A stretch of DNA of 64,000 nucleotides from Coturnix japonica (lineage: Eukaryota > Chordata > Aves > Galliformes > Phasianidae), in NCBI RefSeq assembly GCF_001577835.2, contig NC_029519.1:25704045-25768044 (forward strand), in the 5' to 3' direction. The notes beneath the pieces were generated by a model, which did not search any database, was not told the DNA's origin, and was given only the letters and a program-made list of their open reading frames with translations. Position numbers and translations under genes: made by a program. Numbering within the stretch: the stretch's first letter is position 1; every line of letters begins with the position of its first letter. Of this stretch, positions 34,701-45,600 are shown in pieces.

Positions 34701-36365
34701 TGCTGCTTGCCAGGCCTTTGAGACGTGCAGCCATATCAGCTTTCCCCATCACAGCTGGCACACACAGGGATGGCAGATGGGTGACACACAGATCCCCAGT
34801 GCGGCTTTGTGTCAGACCGAATGCAACTGGCAGCTCCCATTAACTCAGAGCATAACTGAGCTCATGTTGCAGCTCTTGCTGCTTCTTCAAAGCCAAAGGG
34901 AAACTGAGAGCTGCTCCTGGTGTACCCAGAGCCCCTGGCACTGTGCTGGGGACACAAAGGTGCTGGAGCGCAGTACAGTGAGGATATAAGGAGTCCTCCC
35001 ACAGGCAGCGCACACACATCCTGCCACAGCCCTAAGTAACTAAGAGAATGTTCCTCAAAGTAACTGAGTGATGCTCTGTAGGTTTATTAACCATCTCTTA
35101 TGTGTAATACAGTTCAGTACAGAAACACACCCAGGAAGAAGGCACATAGGAGAAAATAATGTGATACCCCATCTTGTTTACAAAGCATAGAAAGTATCAA
35201 ACCACTCAGCATGAGAGCTCAGAGAAGTAAAGCAGCAAGGGATCAGAAGTACAGAGCCATGCTGCATCCCCCAGGGCTTCCCCTAATGGCACAGAGGAGC
35301 CCTTATTGCTCCCATGGGCAGGGGGAGGCTCGGTCCCTACTGGCACCGGGACAGTCATGCTACAGAGTGGGACAGGCTCAGCAATTATGCCCATGTCATT
35401 ATCACAGTGTTGATATTTCTGATGCGGATGTTTCTTTTACAGTGAAAACCACCAGGCAAACACATCAGGTTTTACTTAAGGGCCTGAATTCCTAACTTAT
35501 CAGTATGAGAAGGTATGTGGTGAAAGCTCACAAGCCCTACACGGCACACCACAAGTTCTTCCTTTGCCGTAGGAGAGACGCTTTTCTAAAGCACTCGGAT
35601 TAAATCAACACACCAAAACAAGCAGCACGTGATACTTCTGGAAAGCAAAGCAAACCACCTTCTGACCTCACCCGTGGGGCTCCTCAGCCCCATCACGGAT
35701 TAACATGGCACAGAACATAAAGACAGCAAGCCGTCTCCAACAAATAAGAGACATCGAGCGTCTTCCAGTCAACAGGAAAAAACGTAAAGGAAACAAGCAA
35801 TCCCAAGCTTAATGACACAGACGCAGCTTTGCTACGGAGCCGAGGCCTTGTGCTGAGCTCTGCTCCGATGAATGGAAGCTCCCGCTGCGCTCCGGGAGCA
35901 GAACACCGCTCCTTGTTGTCGCAAGAGGGGACGGAGGCGAGGACACGACCCAGCTGGCCGAACACGCACCGAAGTTACGGATCTCCCGTTACTCCTCCCA
36001 GGCTGTCCGGCCCACCAGGGTTTAATGAGAAGAACGACTGCCACATAAGATGCGAGCGGCTCCCGTCGGCACGGCGGCCCGGCCCCACGCCTGCGGCCGC
36101 AGCCCCCCGTCCCGCCCGTACCCCCCGTGCCGCCCGCGACCCCTCCCGGCCCCGCGCCACGTGCTCGCTGCCGTTGCATAAGCCCGCTGATGTCATGCGG
36201 GGCCGGCCGCCCGCAGCCCCGAGCCCCCGCCCGCAGCCCGCGGGACCGAGCGGCGGGGCCGGGCCCATCCCGCCCCGCGGATGCCGAGCGGCCGGGCCCT
36301 CCCGCAGCCCGCCCCGGGCCGGCACCTTCCACGGTCTCCTCCAGCGTCTCCTCGTCGCTGTCCAT
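25522..36365 (-). CDS. SETD7: SETD7, SET-domain lysine methyltransferase, complete (8 exons)
   Basis: Eight exons (36365-36326, 33762-33633, 30698-30497, 29692-29503, 27917-27836, 27151-27034, 26786-26629, 25702-25522) join to 366 residues, the human length. SETD7 mono-methylates histone H3 Lys4 and non-histone proteins such as p53 and TAF10, using S-adenosylmethionine (family knowledge). Visible parts: an acidic N-terminus, MORN-type repeats (residues about 35-110, with [16 protein letters not shown] and [14 protein letters not shown]), then the SET domain from about 214, with GEGLFSK, SFYNGV (active-site Tyr245), ANHSFTPNC (Asn296, His297) and the channel tyrosines of VAYGY near 335-337. 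The start has a near-perfect context. No defect seen. It is divergent from MGST2, 12.9 kb away. Confidence 0.98.
26281..26332. repeat. Degenerate ttctgtatttt tandem repeat
   Basis: About four imperfect copies of a TTCTGTATTTT-like unit lie in SETD7 intron 7, in low-complexity pyrimidine-rich DNA. Confidence 0.7.
26629..26786 (-). CDS. SETD7: SETD7 coding exon 7
   Basis: A 158-base exon starting [20 protein letters not shown] and carrying [11 protein letters not shown], which binds the methyl donor. The donor is GTAAGT. Confidence 0.95.
27034..27151 (-). CDS. SETD7: SETD7 coding exon 6
   Basis: A 118-base exon encoding [20 protein letters not shown] and on to [12 protein letters not shown], the first part of the SET domain with the catalytic tyrosine. 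The donor is GTAAAG. Confidence 0.95.
27836..27917 (-). CDS. SETD7: SETD7 coding exon 5
   Basis: An 82-base exon encoding [20 protein letters not shown] and SER, the pre-SET linker. The acceptor is TTTTAG and the donor GTGGGC, a weak but valid GT site. Confidence 0.93.
29503..29692 (-). CDS. SETD7: SETD7 coding exon 4
   Basis: A 190-base exon starting [20 protein letters not shown] and ending at the VPG before the SET domain. The acceptor is TTTCAG and the donor GTAAGT. Confidence 0.94.
30497..30698 (-). CDS. SETD7: SETD7 coding exon 3
   Basis: A 202-base exon carrying the central MORN-like repeats, including the [14 protein letters not shown] type sequence and [20 protein letters not shown], ending WIYYP. 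The donor is GTAAAC. Confidence 0.95.
33633..33762 (-). CDS. SETD7: SETD7 coding exon 2
   Basis: A 130-base exon with [18 protein letters not shown] and the first MORN-like unit ending KFFFFDG. The acceptor is TTTCAG and the donor GTAAAC. Confidence 0.95.
34062..34416 (-). mobile_element. CR1 LINE fragment in SETD7 intron 1
   Basis: On the minus strand the piece ends with the CR1 terminus (plus-strand 'attcatagaatggcctgggttg' and 'aaaggacctcaaagatcatcc') and carries the conserved blocks around 'ctggctgtttacaagg' and 'caggttgcccaaggaggctg'. It is 5'-truncated with a good 3' end, of a different subtype from the copy at 15472. Confidence 0.9.
36158..36196. promoter_or_regulatory. SETD7: Cluster of bZIP/bHLH-like sites in SETD7 intron 1
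   Basis: Within 40 bases lie an E-box CACGTG (36158-36163), a C/EBP-like TTGCATAA (36174-36181) and a CRE/ATF-like TGATGTCAT (36188-36196). They are inside the CpG island about 170 bases downstream of the start codon. The motifs are seen; binding is inference. Confidence 0.4.
36326..36365 (-). CDS. SETD7: SETD7 coding exon 1
   Basis: A 40-base coding part encodes [13 protein letters not shown] plus one base. The ATG sits after a run of GCC repeats, giving an ideal initiation context. The donor is AAG|GTGCCG. Confidence 0.93.
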
Positions 36366-36600
36366 GGCGGCGGCGGCGGCGGCGACGGGCGGGGCGCAGC
36401 CGGGAGACCTCGGCCGGGCGCGCGCGCGCCGCCCCGCCTATCCCCGCCCTGTTGAGGGAGTGGCCTGGGATGGAGGAGGGGCCTTCAGGAGCGTGTGGTA
36501 CCGACCGGGCTGCTCAAAGCGCCAACACATCCGCATCACGGGACCAGCGGGAGCTTTGGGTCGGCTCTTCCCATCTCTGCTCCTAACGCTTCTCTGCTGC

Positions 36601-39600
36601 GTCCCGGGGTGCGGGGAAATCAGCAAAGCTGAGGGAAACCAGAAGGGATGCGACATTCTGTCCCAGCAGCAGCGGCTCGCTGTGCTCCCCAGTGGAATTA
36701 CATACCCAAGTTGCAGCACAGCAAATTGTCCCGTGCTTCCACTGCTGAGAGATGCAAACTTTAAGGTAATGGGGGAGAACACGCACCTGAGATTTTGGAG
36801 AGGAGCTCAATCAAATCCACTTTTCTCATCAGCCGAATAATTAGCGGCTGGCTCCACATAGTGGTTTCTCATGTAATTCCACTGAGTAGGGTTTGGTCTT
36901 TGGTATTTTCTCAGAACAGCACCGTAGTGGTTTCCCAGAGAGGGGCCATTTGCAGGCCTGGATAGTCCAGCAGTCCTTGCAGGAGAGCAGTGAAATCCAG
37001 CTGGAGACCTTCTGGCCACCAGCAGGACTGGGGAAATTAGGGATTGGGAGCTGGTGGTGCCTGAATGCCCGTCTGTGAGCATCATACTTGGTGACTGCAG
37101 AGACAGGGGCAGGACATCAGGGGGAATCTGCTCCTACATAAACGTAAAGGTGTGCTGTGATTAAATATGTTTACATTGTACCTACAAAGCTGTTGTCAAT
37201 ATTGATTTGCTCATCTGAAAGTGAGGGTGAATCTGCAGCACCAACTGAGGACTTTTGTAGCCACAAGTGGCTGGAAGTATCTCATTTTGGAGAGGGTTGT
37301 GGGGAACCAGGTGCATTACTGCAAGGAGCTTGTTGGAAGCATGCTGGGTGCAGCTGTATCACTTAGTGCTGCTCTGTCAAGCCATGGCAGAGGGCTGCTC
37401 AGAGGCTGTGATTTCAGTTACACAAGCTGCCATGTCAGGCAGGGAGGAGGCCGAGCAAAGGCACACAGATAACGCTGCACTCATGTGCCAGACAAGGCAT
37501 GACAAAACTCTAAGCGGAAACTTTCTGGCACTTGTTTACAAGAAGCTGGGTTCCCACCTGCTTCCAATTTGGGGATGTTTTCTCTGTGGGATGCACGCTG
37601 TTAACCTGTAGCTTTCCACTGCAACATGACTCATGGTACCAGTCATCAGTTCTGGGAACCGTAAGTGCTTCTGGGAGCAGCAGCTGAGAACTGGGGACTC
37701 TGCTGCTCTCTCTGAAGGTGCCATCAGATGTGACTGCAAATGCAGAACCTTACGCTTCCAGCCCTGACAAACTCTGCCATTGGATTCCCAGCTGTCTTTT
37801 TCAGCTGTTCTGTGCAAGCTCTGTCTCGCAGATCACTGGGCAGGCTCTTTCTCAGCCTGTCTCTGTGTGGATCAGCTGTAAAAAGAAACCAGGCACTTCA
37901 CAGATGTTTAAGGGGAGTAAAGGAGAAAGAAAAAGACTCCTCCTTCCTCAGTGTTTATGTAATTTATAGAGACAAACCTCGTAAGCGCTGAAAAGATTGG
38001 ATGGAGAAAGACAAAATATCGTCTGACCATGTCATGCCAGCAGACTCTCAAGCAGCAGTTCTCCTCTCAAGACCCCACTGATCATTTGGCTCACATAGCA
38101 AGTCCCCACTGCTCCAGGAACAGCACCTACACAGGCCAGGTGGGACCTCCCACCCTGCGATGTGAGTATAGATAACAAGATACCTTGTTAATGAGGACAT
38201 TCACCTGCTCTCGGTGCTCCAAATAACTCAAATCTGGGGTTAATTCTCCATTTAAAATGTAGGTACTGAATCTCTTTCTCCTTCTGAAATGCAAGGCTGG
38301 CAGTGCCTCCAGGCCTGGGGGCAGACAAAACACTCCTTTGATGCAGGATCTATTCTTGGCTGCATGACAGACCCTCAGGGAGCTGCTGCAAATCATTTCA
38401 GGCAATGATGTTTTCTGTAACACTTTGCCCCGGCTCAGGTCTGCTTACTGTCACTGACTTCTGCTTCTGCAGGAGGAAACTAATTCTAGATTCTTCTGAA
38501 AAACACAGACTTAACTCTCCTGGAGCCCAAAGCTCAGAGAGCTTTGCACAGTGCTCTGTCTCCTTCCTCCATGAATCTACTGCACGCGTGCTGTAGATGT
38601 GAAGATGCAGGATCCTGTCCAGGCAATCTGTTGTGGTGGGTGCCATCAGAACAGATACTGGACAAGTATGGGAGAGTGACAAACCTCAACGGTGCAGAAG
38701 GGACAAAATCAATGCATCCCAGCTTGCCCCAGCCAACTTTTCTTGGAGCCTTTCCCTCAGAGCCTGCAGATGTCACACACCGTAATCGGTACCTCTGGAA
38801 TCTGCTTCAGCTGGCTTCCAAGCTGCGTGCTGACACAGCTTAGCCAGTTACACCTGGGCCTGCATCCCCTCCGCACTCAAGGCTCTGCCAGCACCTCCAG
38901 TCGCAGACAGCCTTCATCACAGGTGAATCACTGAGCTGTAAGCACTCAGCCTATGGCAGGACTCTGCAGCAGCAAGTTCCTGGAGCACCTCTTTCTTAAA
39001 GTAGCTGCTATTTCTATGCCTTTCTGGAAGAACAGAGAAGGCAGTTCTTAAGAACAGTGCCACAAAAACACCCGGAAGCTCACTAGGCTCATAAAATTGA
39101 GGTTTTTCAGGCTTTTTGCATTTTTAATTAAAATGGTATTTACCATCTCAGTGTTATTCACACGGGTTCATGGCTAAGCAATCATATTTTGCCACTTCCA
39201 TTGAGTCTCCTTTTGAAAACTGTCTATACATTATCAGGCAGAGCAACTCCCAAATGCCAAGTAGCATCAGTCTTCTTGCCTACCCATTTCCTTGCTTCCT
39301 GTTGGTTCTGTACCTTCACTTCACCCTGGCAGGCAGCGGGCAGAAGCTGCACACCAGCAAACACGAATGGTTATGTTTATGTCAGCAATCAGTTTTCCTA
39401 ACAGTGATTGGAGGCTGCTGCTTTTCCATCACAACAGATTAGGCGTGGAAGGTGACACGAGGCATTTCTGCACCCATCACACACGCACAAGTGTAGTTCT
39501 CTGCCATAAGGATCAGGACTAACGTATTTAAAGGATAAGCCTAATAAGCTTTGGAGATTCTCTGTGTTACAGCGTTTCTGGACCCAGCTTATTTTTCCAC

Positions 39601-42600
39601 TCCTGGGAAGTTCTGTAGCAATTACAGAGAGAGTTTGGTATGCAAACTAGTGAACCACGGGCTTCTGTTCGTGCTAAATTGTAACATTTGCCTAAAGTAG
39701 TTAATAGGAACAAAGTAACATCAGTATTTTGCAACTGGATTCAATAAAAGCAATGGCATCTAATTAGTTCCCGTCACCAGAGGGCATTGGAGGACAAGCT
39801 GATTTTCAGAAAGCGGCGGTTCTATCCCTGCAGTTCAACCAATGAATGTTAACAGAGCCAGTGGAGCTGAGCCTGTACTCTTGCTGGTGACAAACCCACA
39901 ACTCTGGCACAAGCAGTGAGATGAGGTCCTGTGTTTATCCCGAGTGGAGCTGCAGGCTAGGAGCCATCTCCTTGCTGGTTCCCCCACAGGTGTGCACACA
40001 TCTGGTGGTAACTTCATCACTAATTAGGAGTGTGACTCAGCAATGCTTCAGCTTACCATGCAGCCAAGTTACAAGTGTGGGGGGATGGCTCTCTGGGTAC
40101 TCAACTCTCACCAACAAAGAAATGCCAACACTTGGCGATCGGCGTCTTGGGTCCCCACATACAGTGCAATGGGTTATTTCAGGAAACAGAAGAAAGGGAG
40201 GGGGGTGTGGGAAAGGCTGCGTGAGGCAAACCTGAGCTACCAGCCCATGGGTCCCCTGTACAGGACGCCTATCCTGCAGTGCATTTTTAGCAGTGTACAC
40301 AGAGGCTGTGAGTCCCTTCTAGGCTCATGCAGTTCCCTTATGCTTCCTAATCTGATTCAGGAAATTCATTTCTATGCTAAACACAGGCTCAGAGATTTAC
40401 AGCAGGAGAGGATTTTCTTAGACTGCCTCACTTGACTGAAGGGTACCTCTTCAGATTAGCAAGGGAATAAAACCCTTCTGAGCCTGGAAACAGCATGAAA
40501 AAGTATCCACCTTGATGCCAAAATGGCAAACACATTTCAGTTCTCAGAAAGAGATACTGCCCATTAAAACTAATCAATGAGGCTTTCTCTGCACTATGAA
40601 CGCTTTGCTTTGAAATGGGAGGGAGCAGACCAAGTGGCTTTGTTCTGCTGCACCACAAAATAGCAATATTCATTTTTTAGCCATGCTCACTAATAAACTA
40701 TGACGGTGGCAAATCTGTGGTCCTTAAAGACAGCACTTCCACGCTGTCCCTACAGTTTGCAATGAAGGGGTTCTGACAGAAGATAACAACTTGAGTTGAC
40801 ACAGAGAAGTGTCAAAACAAAGAGCATCCCATTCTCTCTCCTGTACAATTTGCCTTATTCTTTGCAGAGCTTATAAGCTGGAACAGCACCATTTCTCCAG
40901 ATTACTACATCCTTACATTTTTAGCTTACGAGCAATAGAGCAGACTCCAGCTGCACAAAGCAGGTGTTAAACAAGCCACACACTTGATGAGAGACCCACT
41001 GATGTAGAGTTATCATCTTTCAGCTCTCCTTTGAAGAAAAGTGAAGCTGAAAGAGATAGGTAAAAGCAGAACAAACTTCTGAAAGTAATACTAAATTAGC
41101 AACGGCCAAAAATGAAATCCTGATTGACAAACAAAAGAACACTACAGACCCCAGGAAACTAAGAAGGAATGAATTTCCAAAGTCACCTCAAGTGCTTTTG
41201 TTTGCTTTCAAACTAGCAGCATAAATCATGAACGACTTCAGGACAATACAGCTTGAAGTGCATTCCAGTATTCTCCATCCATGGTCAGGTGATGCTTACT
41301 CCAGGCTACAAGTGTTTTATAAGAGAACACCAACAGGAAGACTAAGTATGTGATGATTAACATATTGGAAATGCTACTTCTCAACATGCAGCTCCAAACT
41401 GTGGTGCACAGAGCAATAAATTAAGGGTAGGGGAATGCCTATTAAGTTTTCCCAGTACTTCTTTTAGACTAACTGAGCAAGGCTCCCTAAAGCAACAGCA
41501 CCAGTCAGAGAAAACAGACCTAAACTCGCCACTCAGTCCTCATCTGGGGCAGTGTTACCTTTCCACAGCCTCACCGAAGGACGAGGACCTGCAGCCTCTC
41601 ATCTCTTTGCAGCCCCTCATCCCTTCGCTCTGATCTCATTTTGAGATGCAGGAGAGGGAAAAGAACAACCCTGCAGAGAAAGTGCTGCAATTCCAACATT
41701 TTCCTCACGAGTGGCATGGAAACCCTCTGTGCACTCACCCCCTTTCTATGCACTTCCATAATTTGTGGAAGCAGAAAACCAGCCTTGTGTGATGGATCAG
41801 AAATAGCAGCTAATGCACTTGTGTGCAGATCTCACTAGTCCTCATCGGAAATACCATTTTCTTCTGACAAGTGGGACAGACAGGATTGTAGCAGGAGAAC
41901 ATTGTCAGACAGGCTAAGTGCTACAGGCTACATGTCTGACTGGTGACAAATTTTGAGATTGGAACTAAATTTGGGATTAACAGAGACTTTAATTCGTTTC
42001 TTTCTAGGTCCTTCCTGTAAAACATACTGACAAGTAAAGCTTTGTCACCCTGAAGCTGTCATGCTGCCAGCATCACGGGCAAGAACCTCACTGAGAAAGG
42101 CTCCAGTAAGCAAAGGAGAGCAAGGCCAGAAGTCATTTGCACATGCTATTGATTTCACAAGGTATAAAGCAAAGAAGAAGCAGGCCTCTGAAATGCAAGG
42201 AAGTGAACTGTGTAGCCCTGCTTAGGAACAGGCAGAAATGGGACATGTTGTATTTAATAGATACAACCCATCCTGTGCGGCTTCCCAGGAGTATCTCCTT
42301 CCTCCTCAGAAAAATAACTAATGGATTTTAGGAGCTGAGAGGGCATTTTCTATCAGAGGGTTGTGAGAGTGCCATGGAATGGAAGAAAATATGATTGTCA
42401 TGTGCAGCTGGGAGAAGTGCTTCGCACTCATGTCAGAGGCCCACGATCTCAGTGGAAGATATTTATAACTCTGGCTCTGAAGAAGATGAAAGTAGTTCTG
42501 ATGCTGAAAAAAGGGGGGAAAAAAAACGTTACCTAAAAATAAACGTCCCAAGTCAGTGCTACCTATTTCTATGTTTCTCATTTCAGAGCTGGTTAAATGA

Positions 42601-45600
42601 ATTATACTGAGAAGCATTTAGGTTATTCAAAGATTATTAAGGCAATTCTGGAGCTGGGATAAGCATCTTCTTTTCTGTTAAACTAACTAATCTATTAGTT
42701 TAGCAGCAGTTACCTGCACTCTGCCATACCATCTCTCCCTGAGCTGAGAAAGGCAATTCAGTCAGCACAGGGGTATTAGCTGATCCAGGCAGTGACCAGG
42801 GCGAGGTGTCCAAAGAAAGTACTGCTAATTGCATTCCCACTTCACATGGTTTATCTCCTGCCAGCCTCTGCATGAACAAAGAAACAAAATCAGGCATGCA
42901 ACATTCCTCTGCTGCTATTCACTGGTTTCAAGAAAGAAATGGCTGGCAGTGGGTCACTCCCACAGACTGCTCCTGTCCTGCACTTCCACACCACCAATCT
43001 ACCATAAGGTACACGCTGCCTCTCCTTGAAGATGTACTTCTCTGTTGCAGCACACTAGTACCGGGCCTTCATTTCTACACAGGTCTTCATTTCAGGACCT
43101 TTCAAAGGCCTCTGTTTTAGGAAGCCATTTCAAGTGGATTCAAAGGTGGACTTGGAGTCCTCCATCTCAGAGCCTTTAAGCTGTGTCTTTCATAACTCCC
43201 TCCTCAGCATGAGGGTGAGCAGACGCAGATCAGGTACAATGGTTTGGACCTGGTGATGTGGATGTCTGTGCTGGGGTAGGTCCCGTGCTGCTTGTTGTGC
43301 TGGGTGCTACATGATAACCACCTACTGAACAGAAGCACCCATTTGCTTGCTGGGCTGTTACGGGCATCCAAAGCAGGTGATTTCCCAAAGTAGAGAAGAG
43401 TGTTCTGAAGAAATCAGAGCGGCAGAAGGCACATGCCAGTAGTTCTGGCATATCCCAGCAGAGGGCAATGCCAGATATACATATGCATGTGTCGCCGCAG
43501 AGCACTGCTCCAACATAAAACAAAGTTCTCCCCTGCCTGCCAGATCTTTTCATGAGCGAGAAAGTCACTCAGTGCCAAGCAATGGAATAAAACCAATCTA
43601 GAATGAAGGCTCAGCAGAAGACCTGGCAGCAGGTAACGAGCCAGCAGCATGAACAAAGCCTTCCAGGTCAGTCCTGAGCTGCAAACAGTTATTGAGTAAG
43701 GAGAAGCCGAGGGAATACCTCTGCAGGATTTTCAGACTAAGGTCAGAGGAAAAAAAGGAAGTATGTTGTTCTTGCTGTGGGCAAGCAGACAACGCAGAGC
43801 CTCAGGCATCAGTAAAGTCCTGGCTTTCCTGGAATGTTTGCAATCTGGAAACCTTCATGTTAGCATCAGTGCCCTTTTGGAAGGGACAGAAAGTGGTGGG
43901 GAGCAGGGCTTGTTAAATACACGAGTAACAAAAAGAGGTGGCCACAGCTGGCAGCACGAAGCCTGACTCTCTCACACTGGATTGTGGTACTTTTGAGGAG
44001 AAAGCCTCAAGTCTTTCCATTTACGGCTGAAAGATAGAGACATCCAGAAGCAGCAACCACTTCAGAAATGTCTGATCAGTTTGTATGTCAGGTGCACGGT
44101 AACACAGTGACCACCCATTAACCACACAGGCAAGTCACAGAAGAAGTAAGAATTTCAAAAGAGGAAGGATGTGAAGAAACACTCCCCAGTCCTTCTGCAG
44201 CAATAACCATCACTATGACACCAGTGCCGACAGCAGCCAGCGTCGCACGGTGCTGCTCTGCGCTGCGCTTACCTCACCTCAGCAGCACTGAGGGGAGATG
44301 GCTGGCAGAGAGAGGTGTTGCTAAGCAACGGGACATGGCATGGCAGCCCACTCCCTGCCAGGCCACCCTGATGGTCTCTGGATTTGGAGGCACTAAGGGC
44401 TAGAAGGGGCTGCCAGAGATGGCAGCTGCCCTGTGGATGCCCATGAAGCACGCTGCAGGTGGCTCTGAGGGACTGGGTCATACCTGTCTGTGGTGATGCT
44501 GAGACCTGCTGCACTCCCTGCAGACACTGGGTAAGGCCAGACACGAGCACAGCTCGTCATCTGCCTCCAAAGCACAGCTGATTTCCACAAAGGTGAAATT
44601 AAACTTCCTTACGTGAACACGGCTGAAAAGAATCCCTGGAGCTGAAGTCGTGCGCTAATTAAAATAGATCTTTCTCCAAAGTAGGCAAGTTAAAATACCA
44701 AGTACAAAGTATTGTCACAGATCTACTAGGTGTTGTGAGGGAGACGAGAGACGTACAACCAACGCGTCCTCAAATCTCTTGCTGAAGCTCCTTTAATCCC
44801 CTGCATTCCACATATCAGAGCTATCATGCCAGCCTGGGGATCTGCTTCCAATTGGTCAATAGCAACAGGAAAGTCTTTAAACCTCCTTTTGATCCAGACA
44901 TAAGTCACGTAAGATCTGCATCTTGCAGACCAGCTCTCAATCCTCCCAAGACTACCTGCTGTAATCCAGAGATACCGTACACAGAACCAGCAGGGCTGTG
45001 TGCTACAGGAAGCGTTCTCACATCTGGAAACACTGCTGACTCTCAGCTCCCATTACTTATTAATGAGTTATTATTATTCATTGTTGAAATGCTGCCAATT
45101 TGTATTATACAGGCAGTCAGGCAAGATGATCATATTGGGCCCCAGCAGCTTTAGTCTGTGAATGAGCTGCTGAACGTGCACCACACTGATTTCCATAGGG
45201 TGCAGAATCTGGGAGAGCTGCTTCTAGTCTTCAGGCATCATCATATGTGCTGACAAAAGAAATGTGGCTTTGCGTAAGTCTCCCCTCAAACATCATGTGA
45301 ATGCAAGCCCCGTAATGCCAGCCCATCTCCAGGCTGGTAGCTTTTGCAGCACACAACAAATATTGCACAAGGCAAGTCAAAGGAAAGAAGGTGAAATAGC
45401 TTTGTATCATGCATTTCTTCCTCTACTGTTGAATGGAAGAGGCAGGCTGTGCCTCTTTTCTGGAGATGCACTGCTCATTCTGGAAACTTTTGTGTTAGGA
45501 GGAGCACATCTGAGACACGGGAGGTAGGGAATGTAAGTACTCCTTGATCACCACATACACGCAGCCTTTATACCCTAGGGCAGATGTGTTCATGCACCAT

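Larger units (their letters stand above)
35830..36600. promoter_or_regulatory. SETD7: CpG island, SETD7 promoter and first intron
   Basis: Strongly GC- and CpG-rich sequence flanks the SETD7 start codon on both sides. Long open frames here on both strands are a by-product of stop-poor GC-rich DNA. Confidence 0.75.

Noticed and set aside
35829-36840. Open frames of about 180-240 codons on both strands around the SETD7 start
   Set aside because: They lie in GC-rich CpG-island DNA where stops are rare, overlap each other on opposite strands, consist of Pro/Ala/Arg/Gly-rich low-complexity sequence and have no recognisable domain.
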